Counted from the stretch's first letter, positions 46,949 through 55,342 are shown. The stretch: DNA of 64,000 nucleotides from Micrococcus sp. EYE_212 (GCF_023147585.1 NZ_JAHXOZ010000001.1:310001-374000); one strand, 5' to 3'. Made by a program: numbers and translations. The notes: generated by a model from the sequence alone, not told the origin.

Positions 46949-46954
46949 ATCCTA
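46949..46954 (-). promoter_or_regulatory. Candidate -10 box of frr
   Basis: TAGGAT, with a predicted leader of about 30 nt containing the GAGGAGAG site. Confidence 0.45.
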
Positions 46955-46965
46955 CGCGGCGGGGC

Positions 46966-47736
46966 TCACGGGGTGACGGTGGTGCCGATCGGCTCGCCGA
47001 GCAGCGCGCGGGTCACGTTGCCCGGGCCCTCCATGCCGAACACGCGCATGCTCAGGTCGTTGTCCTTGCACATGGTCATGGCGGTCAGGTCCATCACGCG
47101 GATGTTGTTCAGCAGCGCCTCGTCGTACGTCAGGTGCTCCAGGCGCCGGGCCGTGGGGTCCTTCTTGGGGTCCGCGGTGTACACGCCGTCCACGCCGGAC
47201 TTGGCCATCAGCACCTCGTCCGCGCCCACCTCGAGCGCCCGCTGTGCGGCCACGGTGTCGGTGGAGAAGTAGGGCAGGCCGGTGCCGGCGCCGAAGATCA
47301 CGACGCGGCCCTTCTGCATGTGGCGGATGGCGCGCAGCGGGATGTAGGACTCGGCCACCTGCTCCATGTGGATGGCGGACTGCACGCGCGTGGACACGCC
47401 GGCCTGGAGGAGGAAGTCCTGCAGGGCCAGGCAGTTCATCACGGTGCCGAGCATGCCCATGTAGTCGGCACGCCGGCGGTCCATGCCGCTCTCGGAGAGC
47501 TCGGCGCCGCGGAAGAAGTTGCCGCCGCCGACGACGATGGCGATCTCCACCCGGTCGGCCGCGGCGGCGATCTGCTCGGCGATCCCGCTGACGGTCACGG
47601 GGTCCACGCCGACGCTCCCGCCGCCGAACACCTCGCCCGAGAGCTTGAGCAGGACGCGGCGCCGGCCCGTCTCGTCGGCGTTCTGCTGCGCGGTCTCGGC
47701 CGTGCGGGGGGCTGCGGGGGCGCGGTTGGACTCCAT
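46966..47736 (-). CDS. pyrH: Uridylate kinase
   Basis: 256 aa amino-acid-kinase-fold enzyme phosphorylating UMP. Motifs: [12 protein letters not shown] near residue 30, [28 protein letters not shown], and [20 protein letters not shown]. The first 25 residues form a variable polar leader. The ATG at 47736 has an AGGAGAT site. TAGACT at 47810-47815 is a likely -10. It sits between tsf (with its terminator) and frr. Confidence 0.97.
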   Translation of the reverse strand: MESNRAPAAPRTAETAQQNADETGRRRVLLKLSGEVFGGGSVGVDPVTVSGIAEQIAAAADRVEIAIVVGGGNFFRGAELSESGMDRRRADYMGMLGTVMNCLALQDFLLQAGVSTRVQSAIHMEQVAESYIPLRAIRHMQKGRVVIFGAGTGLPYFSTDTVAAQRALEVGADEVLMAKSGVDGVYTADPKKDPTARRLEHLTYDEALLNNIRVMDLTAMTMCKDNDLSMRVFGMEGPGNVTRALLGEPIGTTVTP

Positions 47737-47809
47737 GGGGATCTCCTGGCGTGACTGGGGGACGAGGGGCCGCCGGCCGCGCGGAGGCGCGGGGCGGGCA
47801 TCGTGCGCG

Positions 47810-47815
47810 AGTCTA
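47810..47815 (-). promoter_or_regulatory. Candidate -10 box of pyrH
   Basis: TAGACT in the context CCGGTAGACTCG, nearly the same as before rpsO. Lies downstream of the tsf terminator, giving pyrH an independent start. Confidence 0.5.
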
Positions 47816-47874
47816 CCGGCCGGCGTCGTGGGCCCCACCCCCGGACCGGCACCCGGAGACGGCGTCGGACATGG

Positions 47875-47917
47875 GACGAGCCGCGCCCCCACCGTTGAGG
47901 TGGGGACGCGGCTCGTC
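47875..47917 (-). terminator. Terminator of rpsB-tsf
   Basis: An 11-bp stem (47875-47885 with 47907-47917), one pair that is G-U in the minus-strand RNA, and a 7-bp stem (47887-47893 with 47899-47905), with a 5-nt loop. 32 nt after the tsf stop. Confidence 0.8.
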
Positions 47918-47949
47918 TTGAGTGCTCCGCCCGGCCCGGGCGGCGCGGA

Positions 47950-48786
47950 TCAGGCGCCGACGCGGAAGCGGGCGAAGCCGGTGACGGCGGTGCCGGCCTC
48001 GGAGGCCACCTTGCCGACGGTGGTCTTCGGGTCCTTCGCGAAGGGCTGGTCCACGAGCACGATCTCCTTGAAGAAGCCGGTCAGGCGGCCCTCCACGATC
48101 TTCGGGAGAGCCTGCTCCGGCTTGCCCTCGGCGCGCGCGGACTCGTCGGCGATGCGACGCTCGTTCTCCACGGTCTCGGCCGGGACGTCCTCGCGGGAGA
48201 GGTACGTGGGCGAGTAGGCGGCGGTGTGCACGGCGATGTCGTGCGCGGCCGTCTTGGCCTCCGCGGAGTCGGCGTCGACGGCGAGCAGCACGCCCACCTG
48301 CGCCGGCAGGTCCTTGGAGGTCTTGTGGAGGTAGGCGTCCACGAAGGAGCCCTCGACGCGGGCCAGACGGCGCACGACGACCTTCTCGCCCAGCAGGGCG
48401 CCCTCCTCGATGACGTAGTCGCCCAGGGTGCGGCCCTCGTGGTCGGAGGCCAGCAGGCCCTCGACGTCGGTGGCGCCGGAAGCGACGGCGGCGCGCAGCA
48501 CCACGTCGCCCAGGGTGATGAACTTCTCGGCCTTGGCCACGAAGTCGGTCTCGCAGTTGAGCTCGATCATGACGCCCACGCCGTTCTCGACGGCGGCGGC
48601 CACGAGGCCCTCGGCCGCGGAGCGGCCCTCGCGCTTGGTGGCGCCCTTGAGGCCCTTCACGCGGATGATCTCGGTGGCCTTCTCAGCGTCGCCGTTGGCC
48701 TCGTCGAGGGCCTTCTTGACGTCCATCATGCCGGCGCCGGTGCGCTCGCGCAGGGCCTTGATGTCAGCAGCGGTGTAGTTCGCCAT
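47950..48786 (-). CDS. tsf: Elongation factor Ts
   Basis: 278 aa nucleotide-exchange factor for EF-Tu. N-terminal UBA-like domain MANYTAADIKALRERTGAGMMDVKKALDEANGD, then the core with MIELNCETDFVAK and VHTAAYSPTYLSREDVP. A GAAGGA site lies upstream of the ATG. It is 110 bp downstream of rpsB, with a stem-loop between that may set the rpsB:tsf ratio. Confidence 0.98.
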   Translation of the reverse strand: MANYTAADIKALRERTGAGMMDVKKALDEANGDAEKATEIIRVKGLKGATKREGRSAAEGLVAAAVENGVGVMIELNCETDFVAKAEKFITLGDVVLRAAVASGATDVEGLLASDHEGRTLGDYVIEEGALLGEKVVVRRLARVEGSFVDAYLHKTSKDLPAQVGVLLAVDADSAEAKTAAHDIAVHTAAYSPTYLSREDVPAETVENERRIADESARAEGKPEQALPKIVEGRLTGFFKEIVLVDQPFAKDPKTTVGKVASEAGTAVTGFARFRVGA

Positions 48787-48847
48787 GCTCGTTCGGTCCT
48801 TCCCGTGGTGGGGTGGTGCGGGATGTGCTGGGGATGGGATCCGGGGT

Positions 48848-48881
48848 GGGCGGCCCGGTGCCGATGAGCACCGGGCCGCCC
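48848..48881 (-). terminator. Stem-loop between rpsB and tsf (attenuator-like)
   Basis: Perfect 14-bp stem (48848-48861 with 48868-48881) and a 6-nt loop, 15 nt after the rpsB stop. As tsf lacks an obvious separate promoter, it may act as a partial terminator or RNA stabiliser. Confidence 0.7.
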
Positions 48882-48896
48882 CTCACCCGGACGGGG

Positions 48897-49856
48897 TCAC
48901 TCGGCCTGGGCCGAGGCCTCGGTCTCGGCCACGGTCTCCTCGGCCTGGGGCACCTCGAGGGCCGGCGCCTCGGTGGCGCCCGGCGCCACGGCCTCGCCGG
49001 CGGCCGGAGCGGCGGCCGCGGGGGCCTGCTCCTGGGCCTGCGGGGCGGCCTGCTCGGCGGCGGGAGCCGCGGTCTTCACGGCCTGCTCGGCGTTGTGCTG
49101 CTCGAGCAGCTCGCGCTCCCACTCGGCCATCGGCTCAGCGGCGGACTGACCGGACTTGCCGCCGCCCTGGCGGGCCATCAGGCCCTCGGCCACGGCGTCG
49201 GCCACCACGCGGGTGAGCAGGTTGACGGAGCGGATCGCGTCGTCGTTGCCCGGGATCGGGTAGGTGACCTCGTCCGGATCGCAGTTGGTGTCGAGGATCG
49301 CCACCACGGGGATGTTGAGCTTCTGGGCCTCGTCGACCGCGAGGTGCTCCTTCTTGGTGTCCACGATCCACACGGCGGAGGGGGTCTTCGCCATGTTGCG
49401 GATGCCGCCGAGGTTGGCCTGCAGCTTCTGCAGCTCGCGGTTCAGGAGCAGGAGCTCCTTCTTGGTGTGGCCGGAGCCGGCGACGTCCTCGAAGTCGATC
49501 TCCTCGAGCTCCTTCATGCGCTGCACGCGCTTGGAGACCGTGGAGTAGTTGGTGAGCATGCCGCCCAGCCAGCGGTGGTTCACGTAGGGCATGCCCACGC
49601 GGCCGGCCTGGTCGGCGATGGCTTCCTGGGCCTGCTTCTTGGTGCCGACGAAGAGGATGGTGCCGCCGTGGGCCACCGTCTCCTTGACGAACTCGTAGGC
49701 GCGATCGATGTAGGACAGCGACTGCTGCAGGTCGATCACGTAGATGCCGTTGCGCTCGGTGAGGATGAAGCGCTTCATCTTGGGGTTCCAGCGGCGGGTC
49801 TGGTGGCCGAAATGGACACCGGAGTCGAGGAGCTGGCGCATGGTCACGACGGGCAT
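48897..49856 (-). CDS. rpsB: 30S ribosomal protein S2
   Basis: 319 aa. The S2 core is complete: [50 protein letters not shown] and [14 protein letters not shown]. About 75 residues of Ala/Glu/Pro-rich tail follow, which is common in actinobacteria and longer than in E. coli. The ATG at 49856 with AAGGGA upstream is preferred over the longer open frame, whose extension is not S2-like. Confidence 0.98.
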   Translation of the reverse strand: MPVVTMRQLLDSGVHFGHQTRRWNPKMKRFILTERNGIYVIDLQQSLSYIDRAYEFVKETVAHGGTILFVGTKKQAQEAIADQAGRVGMPYVNHRWLGGMLTNYSTVSKRVQRMKELEEIDFEDVAGSGHTKKELLLLNRELQKLQANLGGIRNMAKTPSAVWIVDTKKEHLAVDEAQKLNIPVVAILDTNCDPDEVTYPIPGNDDAIRSVNLLTRVVADAVAEGLMARQGGGKSGQSAAEPMAEWERELLEQHNAEQAVKTAAPAAEQAAPQAQEQAPAAAAPAAGEAVAPGATEAPALEVPQAEETVAETEASAQAE

Positions 49857-50259
49857 GACGTTTCCCTTCTGTGGCAGCCGTGGCACCCCGCGCTTCGCGC
49901 GCGGGCGGTCTGCCGGTCGGTTCTTGACGGTTGTCGGCCGCACGGCACGTGCGACCCCTGGCATCAGGACGGCGGCTGCCGGGCCCCGCGTGCACCCCCG
50001 ACGACGCCGTGGCGGCGGAGGCGGGGGACCGAACGTGGGGGCTGGGCTCGCCGGAGCGGGCCCACCCTGATGCGCGTAGTCGGTGCCCGAGCGCACGGCG
50101 AGACGCCGGCGCAGGACACCGCTGGGGCCAAGACTACCGCACCCGGGGTCGGCCGGACGCGGCCGGCCCGCTCCTGCACAGCGCGCGGAGAGCCCCGCTC
50201 CGTCCCCCATCCCGGGCCCGATCGGACCGGGCGGGGCGCGCCCCGGGCAGGCTGTCCGC
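49857..50259. other. Intergenic region between rpsB and the M23 peptidase gene
   Basis: 403 bp without a supported gene. On the minus strand TAGTCT (50131-50136) in the context GCGGTAGTCT resembles the rpsO and pyrH -10 boxes and would give rpsB a leader of about 268 nt. Just before the M23 ATG, CAGGCT followed by 6 nt is a possible weak leaderless-type box. No RNA gene or clear leader structure was recognised. Confidence 0.5.
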
Positions 50260-50937
50260 ATGGCCGGATCATCCCCTCCGCTCCCCCGCCCCCTCCGCGG
50301 CCCGCGGGCCCTCGCGGTGCTCGCCACCCTCCTGGCCACCCTGCTCGTCACGTCCGTCGCCGTGCCCCTCACGGGCGATCCCTCCGCGGATCCCGCCGCC
50401 GCGCCGCACGGGCTGCTCGCCGCGGGCGAGGCGCGGCCCGGGTGGCGCCCGCCCGTGGCCGGGGCGGGACCGCAGGACGTCCGCCGGGCCTTCGCCGCGC
50501 CCCTTCAGCCGTGGGGGCGCGGGCACCGCGGCGTGGACCTGGCGACGGGCTCAGGGGCCGTCCGCTCCCCCGCGGACGGAACGGTGCGGTTCGCCGGCGG
50601 CGTGGTGGACCGTCCCGTGCTCACGATCGCCCACGACGACGGTCTCGTGAGCTCGTTCGAGCCTGTCACCGCCCTGGTCCCGGTGGGCGCGCGCGTCTCC
50701 GCGGGAGAGGTGGTGGGGACAGCCGACCCGCTGGGCGCGCACTGCCTCGTGCCGTGCGTCCACTGGGGCGTGCGCCGCGAGGACGGGTGGCGCGTGGGAG
50801 GGGCCCTCTTCGACCGCTACGTGGATCCGCTCTGGCTCATCGGCTGGAGCGGTCCCTCCGTCCTGTGGCCGCAGCACGGTCCTCGGCCACCCGGCGTGCC
50901 AGCCGCAGCAGGGCCCGCGCCGAGCGGTCCCAGCTGA
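50260..50937 (+). CDS. M23 family (LytM-like) peptidase domain protein
   Basis: 225 aa. A signal-anchor-like hydrophobic segment (about residues 17-38) precedes a compact M23 domain. The metal motif is GRGHRGVD (His89, Asp93), and VHWG supplies the second histidine (His168), with His125 in IAHDDG, so the site is complete. It probably acts on cell-wall peptide crosslinks or as an envelope regulator. The ATG at 50260 is chosen because the signal segment starts there. The last 101 bp overlap the 3' end of the convergent glycosyltransferase gene. Confidence 0.83.
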   Translation: MAGSSPPLPRPLRGPRALAVLATLLATLLVTSVAVPLTGDPSADPAAAPHGLLAAGEARPGWRPPVAGAGPQDVRRAFAAPLQPWGRGHRGVDLATGSGAVRSPADGTVRFAGGVVDRPVLTIAHDDGLVSSFEPVTALVPVGARVSAGEVVGTADPLGAHCLVPCVHWGVRREDGWRVGGALFDRYVDPLWLIGWSGPSVLWPQHGPRPPGVPAAAGPAPSGPS

Positions 50938-52033
50938 ACCGGGCCGCCTGGGCGGCGCTCGCGCGGGAGGCCCGCGCGAACTCCGCCGGGTCTTCGAGCT
51001 CGCGCACCCGCGCCACGAGGGCGGCGGGGCGGTCGCCGTCCAGCGGCACGCCGCGGTACGCCGGCGTGCCGGCCCCCGCGACCTCCTGGAAGATCGGCAG
51101 GTCCGAGCAGATCACGGGGGTGCCGTGGGCCATGGCCTCGGCGACGGGCAGGCCGAACCCCTCGGCCCGGGAGAGCGTGACGAGGGCCGTGGCCCGCCGC
51201 AGCAGGTCCGCGTACTCCGCCTCGGAGGCACCGCCGTGGAAGAGGACCCGGGCGCCGGACTCCCCGACGGCGGCGCGCCGTCCGGCCAGCCGGGCCTCCA
51301 GCTCGGCCCGTCGCTGCGGCGGGATCGGGGACAGCAGGTGCAGCTCGTAGCCCGGCAGCGCGGGGGCGGCGTCCAGCAGGGACTCCACGTCCTTGTAGTC
51401 CATGAAGGAGCCCATGTAGACCAAGAGCCGCTCCGGGGCGGCGTCCGGGTCCCGCGGCGTCGCGACGTCCGGCGGCGCGTTGCCGATCACGTGCACGGGC
51501 CGGCGGGTGAGGCGGTGGCGGGCGATCAGCTCCGCGGTGGTCTGCGAGACCGTTGCCACGGCGTCGCCCCGGTCCAGCAGGAGCCGCTGCGGCGCGTAGC
51601 TGAGGTGGTAGGCCCGCCAGAGCCAGCGGATCGGCTCGGGGAGGCGCCCCGGCGGGGTGGGGTGCTCGTAGTAGATGAGGTCGTGCAGCGTGAGGATCAG
51701 GCCGTAGTCCCGCCCCCACGAGCCCATCGTCTGCATCGGCGAGAACACCACGTCCGGCTCGAGCGCCCGGACCTGCCGGGCCACGAACGGCTCCCGGACG
51801 GAGACGGGGCCGGAGACCCGGTGCCACGGGACGCCCGCGGGGAGCAGGGCCAGCTGGCGCTCGTCGGCGATGAGCATGGCCGTCCGGACGCCTTCGCCGT
51901 CGGCGTCCCCCGACGTCGTGATCCGGTGGACGGCCTCGATGAGGCTCGCCCCGTAGCGGGAGATGCCGTCGTGGAAGTCGGTGCGCGTGTAGCGCGCGTC
52001 CAGGAGGAGGCGCAGGGGGCGAGGGGCGGTCAC
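50837..52033 (-). CDS. GT4-type glycosyltransferase
   Basis: 398 aa GT-B enzyme. N-terminal acceptor domain begins LRLLLDARYTRTDFHDGISRYGASLIEAV. The C-terminal donor domain has LLVYMGSFMDYKDVESLLDA and the GT4 signature SRAEGFGLPVAEAMAHGTPVICSD. The sugar and acceptor are unknown. A role in envelope polysaccharide or glycolipid synthesis is likely given the neighbours. The GTG at 52033 lies 6 nt after TAGCGT (leaderless layout). It is convergent with the M23 gene with a 101-bp 3' overlap. Confidence 0.9.
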   Translation of the reverse strand: MTAPRPLRLLLDARYTRTDFHDGISRYGASLIEAVHRITTSGDADGEGVRTAMLIADERQLALLPAGVPWHRVSGPVSVREPFVARQVRALEPDVVFSPMQTMGSWGRDYGLILTLHDLIYYEHPTPPGRLPEPIRWLWRAYHLSYAPQRLLLDRGDAVATVSQTTAELIARHRLTRRPVHVIGNAPPDVATPRDPDAAPERLLVYMGSFMDYKDVESLLDAAPALPGYELHLLSPIPPQRRAELEARLAGRRAAVGESGARVLFHGGASEAEYADLLRRATALVTLSRAEGFGLPVAEAMAHGTPVICSDLPIFQEVAGAGTPAYRGVPLDGDRPAALVARVRELEDPAEFARASRASAAQAARFSWDRSARALLRLARRVAEDRAAATGRRDRSSR

Positions 52034-52039
52034 CGCTCC

Positions 52040-52045
52040 ACGCTA
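52040..52045 (-). promoter_or_regulatory. -10 box of the glycosyltransferase gene (leaderless type)
   Basis: TAGCGT with CTAG at 52043-52046, 6 nt before the GTG at 52033. Confidence 0.5.
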
Positions 52046-52292
52046 GCGCGCCCGGCCCACCGGAGGCCGAGACCCCCGTGAGGGTGAGGCCGGCCACGAG
52101 CGCGTAGACGTCGGCCCTCGGCACCGTGCGCCGCGCCCGCGAGAGGGCTGCCGCGCCCCCGGCGGTGGACGGGCGAGACGAGCCCGGAGCGACGACGTGG
52201 AGAACGTGTCCTGCGGCACACTCGCGAGGCGCGCAAGGCCTCGTCAGCGCAGGATTTCGTGGATTGCCCCTGGATGTTCCCCGGCGTTCATA

Positions 52293-52320
52293 TTGCGTTT
52301 CGATAACGATCTGGTATCTT
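52293..52320 (+). promoter_or_regulatory. Promoter of the LysM-NlpC/P60 gene
   Basis: TTGCGT (52293-52298) and TATCTT (52315-52320), 16-bp spacer, in the most AT-rich patch seen in the window. Leader of about 150 nt. Confidence 0.6.
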
Positions 52321-52327
52321 TGATCAC

Positions 52328-52343
52328 GGATCGGTTGCGATCC
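52328..52343 (+). promoter_or_regulatory. 5'-terminal hairpin of the LysM-NlpC leader
   Basis: GGATCG-gttg-CGATCC, a perfect 6-bp stem with a 4-nt loop placed at the predicted transcription start. It could protect the 5' end from 5'-3' decay. Confidence 0.45.
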
Positions 52344-52479
52344 ACTCCGGGCTTCCCCTCGCACCCTGCGTCCCGGTCTCTCCATCACTGTTCATCACTC
52401 GCACCAGCGGTCCGGCTACACCCGGGCACCACGTGGCGCCCTGCCCGAAGGACGCTGGTCACGAATGGGAAGTAGCGCC

Positions 52480-53382
52480 ATGACTGAGATCACCCCCGCC
52501 ATCCGCCGTCATCACCGCGTCGCCGCGGCCTCCTTCGCCCTCGCCCTGAGCGCCGGCACCCTCGCCGGCGTGGGCACCGTCGCCGCGGCGCCCTCCGCGC
52601 AGGCCGCCGAGTCCACCTACACCGTGCGCTCCGGCGACACCCTGTGGCGCATCGCCGCCGCCAACGGCGTGGCCCTCTCGGAGCTGATGAGCCTCAACGG
52701 CCTCTCCGGGTCCTCGATCATCTACCCGGGCGACGTGCTGCGCCTCACCGGCACCACCACCGCGGCCCCGGCCCCGGCCCCGGCCCCGACCTCGGGCGGC
52801 ACCTACACCGTGCGCGCCGGCGACGGCTGGTGGGTCATCTCCCAGCGCGTCGGCATGAGCATGTCCGCACTGACCTCCCTGAACGGCATGACGACCTCGA
52901 CCATGCTGCACCCGGGCATGGTCCTGAAGACCTCCACCGCCGTCGAGCGCACCTCCACCACCGCTCCGGCCCCCGCCCCGGCCCCGGAGCCCGTGCGCCA
53001 GTCCTCCTCCAAGCGGGCCGCGATCGACTTCATGGTCGCCAAGGTCCGCAGCTCCTCCACCTACTACGCCTGGGGCGGCAACGGCCCCTACGGCTACGAC
53101 TGCTCGGGCCTCGTGAAGCAGGCCATGGCCCAGTCCGGCATCACCGCGGCCCGCACCAGCCACGACCAGTACGTGAACGCCCCCACCAAGGTCTCGCGTG
53201 CCAACGCCCAGCCCGGCGACCTCGTGTTCTGGGCCAACCAGTCCACCGGCCGCATCTACCACGTGGCCATGTACATCGGCGACGGCAAGATCGCCCACGC
53301 GCTGAACCCCACCGCCGACCTCGTCATCACGGACATGAACATCATGTCCTCGAACATGCTCTCCGTGGTGGGCCGCTACTGA
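52480..53382 (+). CDS. Secreted LysM-NlpC/P60 peptidoglycan hydrolase
   Basis: 300 aa. Signal peptide about residues 1-43 ending AQAAE, LysM 1 about 45-90, LysM 2 about 108-152, a Thr/Pro linker, and a C-terminal NlpC/P60 domain with YGYDCSGLVKQAM (Cys208), the catalytic His261 in IYHVAMYIGD and a third polar residue near His273. It probably cleaves the D-Glu/diamino-acid bond of stem peptides. The ATG at 52480 fits the GGAAG site 8 nt before it. An in-frame ATG at 52465 lacks one. Confidence 0.93.
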   Translation: MTEITPAIRRHHRVAAASFALALSAGTLAGVGTVAAAPSAQAAESTYTVRSGDTLWRIAAANGVALSELMSLNGLSGSSIIYPGDVLRLTGTTTAAPAPAPAPTSGGTYTVRAGDGWWVISQRVGMSMSALTSLNGMTTSTMLHPGMVLKTSTAVERTSTTAPAPAPAPEPVRQSSSKRAAIDFMVAKVRSSSTYYAWGGNGPYGYDCSGLVKQAMAQSGITAARTSHDQYVNAPTKVSRANAQPGDLVFWANQSTGRIYHVAMYIGDGKIAHALNPTADLVITDMNIMSSNMLSVVGRY

Positions 53383-53421
53383 GCCTGACCCCCGCGGCCT
53401 GAACGGCGGCACGGGAAGCCC

Positions 53422-53474
53422 GACGCCGGCCCCCGCCCCACGCGACCGAACGGTCCGGGGCGGGGACCGGCGTC
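53422..53474 (+). terminator. Terminator of the LysM-NlpC gene
   Basis: GACGCCGG/CCGGCGTC (8 bp), one C-A mismatch, then CCCCGCCCC/GGGGCGGGG (9 bp), with a 17-nt loop that can itself pair (GACC/GGTC). 39 nt after the stop. Ends in GTCTGC rather than a U-tract. Confidence 0.75.
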
Positions 53475-53500
53475 GTCTGCGGTCAGGACGGCGCCAGGAC

Positions 53501-53506
53501 TAGGCT
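53501..53506 (+). promoter_or_regulatory. -10 box of the ZIP transporter gene (leaderless type)
   Basis: TAGGCT with CTAG at 53500-53503, 7 nt before the ATG at 53514. Confidence 0.55.
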
Positions 53507-53513
53507 GGCGGCC

Positions 53514-54221
53514 ATGACCACCCTTCTCTGGGGCGCGGTGGCCGCGTCGTCGCTGCTGCTGGGCGCCGTGCTCGCCACCCTGCGTGACTGGCACCGGGGC
53601 ACGATCGGCCTGATCCTCGCGTTCGGCGCGGGAGCCCTCATCGCCTCCGTGTCCTTCGAGCTCGCCGAGTCCGGAGTCGAGGCGGCCGGCCCGCTGCCGG
53701 TGGGCGTGGGCCTCGTGGTCGGGGCGCTGGCCTACTTCCTCGGCAACGGCTACGTGGAGCGGCGGGCGAAGCACTCCGGGGGCGGCGCGTCCTCGGGCGC
53801 GTCCCTCACCGTGGGCGCGCTGCTGGACGGCATCCCCGAGCAGGTGGTGCTCGGCATCGGCCTGGCCATGGGCGAGGGGGTCTCGATGGCCCTGCTCGTC
53901 GCGGTCTTCATGTCCAACCTGCCCGAGTCCATCGCCGCCTCGGCGGACTCGCTGAAGGCCGGCAAGTCCAAACGCTCCGTGCTGCTGCAGTGGACCGTCG
54001 TGTTCCTGGTGTGCACCCTCGCGACCGGCGCGGGCGGCCTCCTCGCGGATGTCGCCCCCGCCTCCTTCACGGGGGGCGTGCAGGGCTTCGCCGCCGGCGC
54101 CCTGCTCGTGATGCTCATCGACACGATGGTGCCCGAGGCCCGCGAGGAGGGCGGTGAGACCGCCGGCCTGGTCACCGTGGTGGGCTTCGCGATCGGCGCG
54201 TTCCTCTCCCTCACCGGGTGA
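53514..54221 (+). CDS. ZIP family metal transporter
   Basis: 235 aa with about seven to eight hydrophobic helices. The ZIP metal-site helix is seen as LDGIPEQVVLGIGLAMGEGVSMALL, and the next helix carries MSNLPESIAAS. The pattern is close to the usual HNxPEG/HE-x-PE motifs, with Asp in place of the first His, so zinc or manganese transport is likely, but metal and direction are unknown. The start is defined by the leaderless-type box. The gene ends 8 bp before the 3' end of the CAU tRNA, with which it is convergent. Confidence 0.85.
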   Translation: MTTLLWGAVAASSLLLGAVLATLRDWHRGTIGLILAFGAGALIASVSFELAESGVEAAGPLPVGVGLVVGALAYFLGNGYVERRAKHSGGGASSGASLTVGALLDGIPEQVVLGIGLAMGEGVSMALLVAVFMSNLPESIAASADSLKAGKSKRSVLLQWTVVFLVCTLATGAGGLLADVAPASFTGGVQGFAAGALLVMLIDTMVPEAREEGGETAGLVTVVGFAIGAFLSLTG

Positions 54222-54229
54222 GGGTCCTG

Positions 54230-54303
54230 TAGGGCGTGCGGGACTTGAACCCGCGACCGAAGGATTATGAGTCCTCTGCTCTGACCGACTGAGCTAACGC
54301 CCC
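54230..54303 (-). tRNA. tRNA with CAU anticodon (elongator tRNA-Met or tRNA-Ile2)
   Basis: 74 nt, no encoded CCA. The cloverleaf folds by eye: acceptor GGGGCGT/ACGCCCT (first pair G-U) with discriminator A, D-stem GCTC/GAGC, anticodon stem GAGGA/TCCTT around loop CTCATAA, T-stem GCGGG/CCCGC with loop TTCAAGT. CAU can be elongator Met or lysidine-modified Ile2, and sequence alone does not settle it. If the organism is M. luteus, where AUA codons have been reported as unassigned, Met is favoured. An IS element lies 37 bp upstream, touching the putative promoter. Confidence 0.93.
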
Positions 54304-54332
54304 TGGCCCGCGCACCGGCGCGGGACCCGCCC

Positions 54333-54338
54333 ATCCTA
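54333..54338 (-). promoter_or_regulatory. Putative -10 box of the CAU tRNA, at the IS junction
   Basis: TAGGAT within GCTAGGAT. The CTAG part belongs to the IS target duplication, so everything upstream of it is now IS DNA. Predicted start about 22 nt before the tRNA. Confidence 0.45.
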
Positions 54339-54340
54339 GC
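54335..54340. repeat. Target-site duplication, left copy
   Basis: CCTAGC next to the left end of the IS element, identical to 55455-55460. Fits the NCTAGN target known for IS481. Confidence 0.85.
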
Positions 54341-55342
54341 TGTAAGAGGTCATGACGTTGTTGACTCGCGCCGGGGACAGCGAGGCCGGCGGGGCGTCCC
54401 CGCAGGAGGTATGAGGCCGATGGTAGTTGTAGTGGTTCACCCACACCGCCAGGGCCTCACGCCGAGCCGTCTCTGAGGAGTACGGGCGGGCGTAGAGGAC
54501 CTCGTCCACCATCAGCCGGTTGTAGCGTTCGACCTTCCCGTTGTGACGCGGGGTGTAGGGGCGGATCCGGTGGTGCCGGCTCCCGAGCGAGACCACCTTC
54601 CGGGTGAAGTCCGCGGCCCGGTAGTTGTTCCCGTTGTCCGTGACCACCCGGTCCACGGTGATGCCGTGGGCGGCGAAGAACGCCCTCGCCCGGCAGAAGA
54701 ACCCGATCGTGGTCACCGCCTTCTCGTCCTCCAACGCCTCGGTGTACGCCAGCCGGGTGAACCCGTCGATCGCCGAGTGAGGGTAGGTGTAGCCGACCCG
54801 GCGGCCAGGCCCGCGTTCGGCCGCTCGCGCGTTCTCGGAGTCCCGGCCGTGAGCACGCCAGCCTCCCCCCCGGGGATGCGCCCGATCTTCTTCACGTCCA
54901 TGTGCACCATGTGCCCCGGGGTGCAGGCGATGATCCGCTGCGGCTTCTGTCGCAGGTCTTCCCCGGCCGAGGTGAGATCACGCAGCCGGGAGAGCCCGGC
55001 CCGGTGCAGCCACCGGCCCACGGTGCGAAGACACACAGTGTGGCCTTCAGTGCGCAGGTGGTGATGGATCCGGCGGGCGGACCATTTGCGCTCCCGCCGC
55101 AGGGAGTGGATCTGGGCCACCAGGACCGGATCGAGCTGGGCAGGTGAACGGTGCGGCCGGCTGGGCAGGTCCTGAAGGCCGGCTTCTCCCTGGGCGCGGT
55201 AGCGGGCGACCCACGTGGCGACCGTGGGCCGGCTCACACGGAACTCGGCGGCCACATGGGCTTGCGGGATGCCCTCGTTCAGGTGGCGTTGGACCATCCT
55301 GAGACGGCCGGTGGGAGTCAGGGGTGCATTAGCGTGAGTCAT
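54336..55342 (-). pseudogene. IS481-family transposase, frameshifted
   Basis: DDE transposase in two overlapping frames. The N-terminal part (55342 to about 54868) has helix-turn-helix segments (HVAAEFRVSRPTVATWVARYRAQGE) and begins the catalytic core (PGHMVHMDVKKIGRIP). The C-terminal part (to 54336) has the second Asp in VTDNGNNYR and the Glu region PRHNGKVERYNRLMVDE. The 1007-nt span is one base short of a 335-codon gene. Adding one G to the seven-G run at 54865-54871 joins the halves smoothly (GGGGW then RAHGRD). The TAG stop lies in the host target duplication, not in the IS. Confidence 0.9.
54341..54368. repeat. IS terminal inverted repeat, left
   Basis: Begins TGT. Matches the reverse complement of 55427-55454 at 20 of 28 positions, including an uninterrupted GGTCATGA block. 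Confidence 0.8.

Larger units (their letters stand above)
52034..52479. other. Long divergent intergenic region and leader of the LysM-NlpC gene
   Basis: 446 bp without a supported gene. It holds the glycosyltransferase -10 box, an AT-rich promoter for the LysM gene, a hairpin at the predicted transcript start, two CATCACT repeats (52383-52389, 52393-52399), and an 18-bp imperfect palindrome around CCACGTGG (52424-52441). Confidence 0.6.

Noticed and set aside
52320-52479. c-di-AMP (ydaO-type) riboswitch in the leader of the LysM-NlpC gene
   Set aside because: Expected from gene type and leader length, but the hallmark GGGGUGAAU-like and CAGCUAACC-like segments are not present. Only unrelated hairpins and repeats are visible.
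54230-54303. Firm assignment of the CAU tRNA as tRNA-Ile2
   Set aside because: CAU alone cannot distinguish Ile2 from elongator Met, and I could not recall identity elements well enough to decide.
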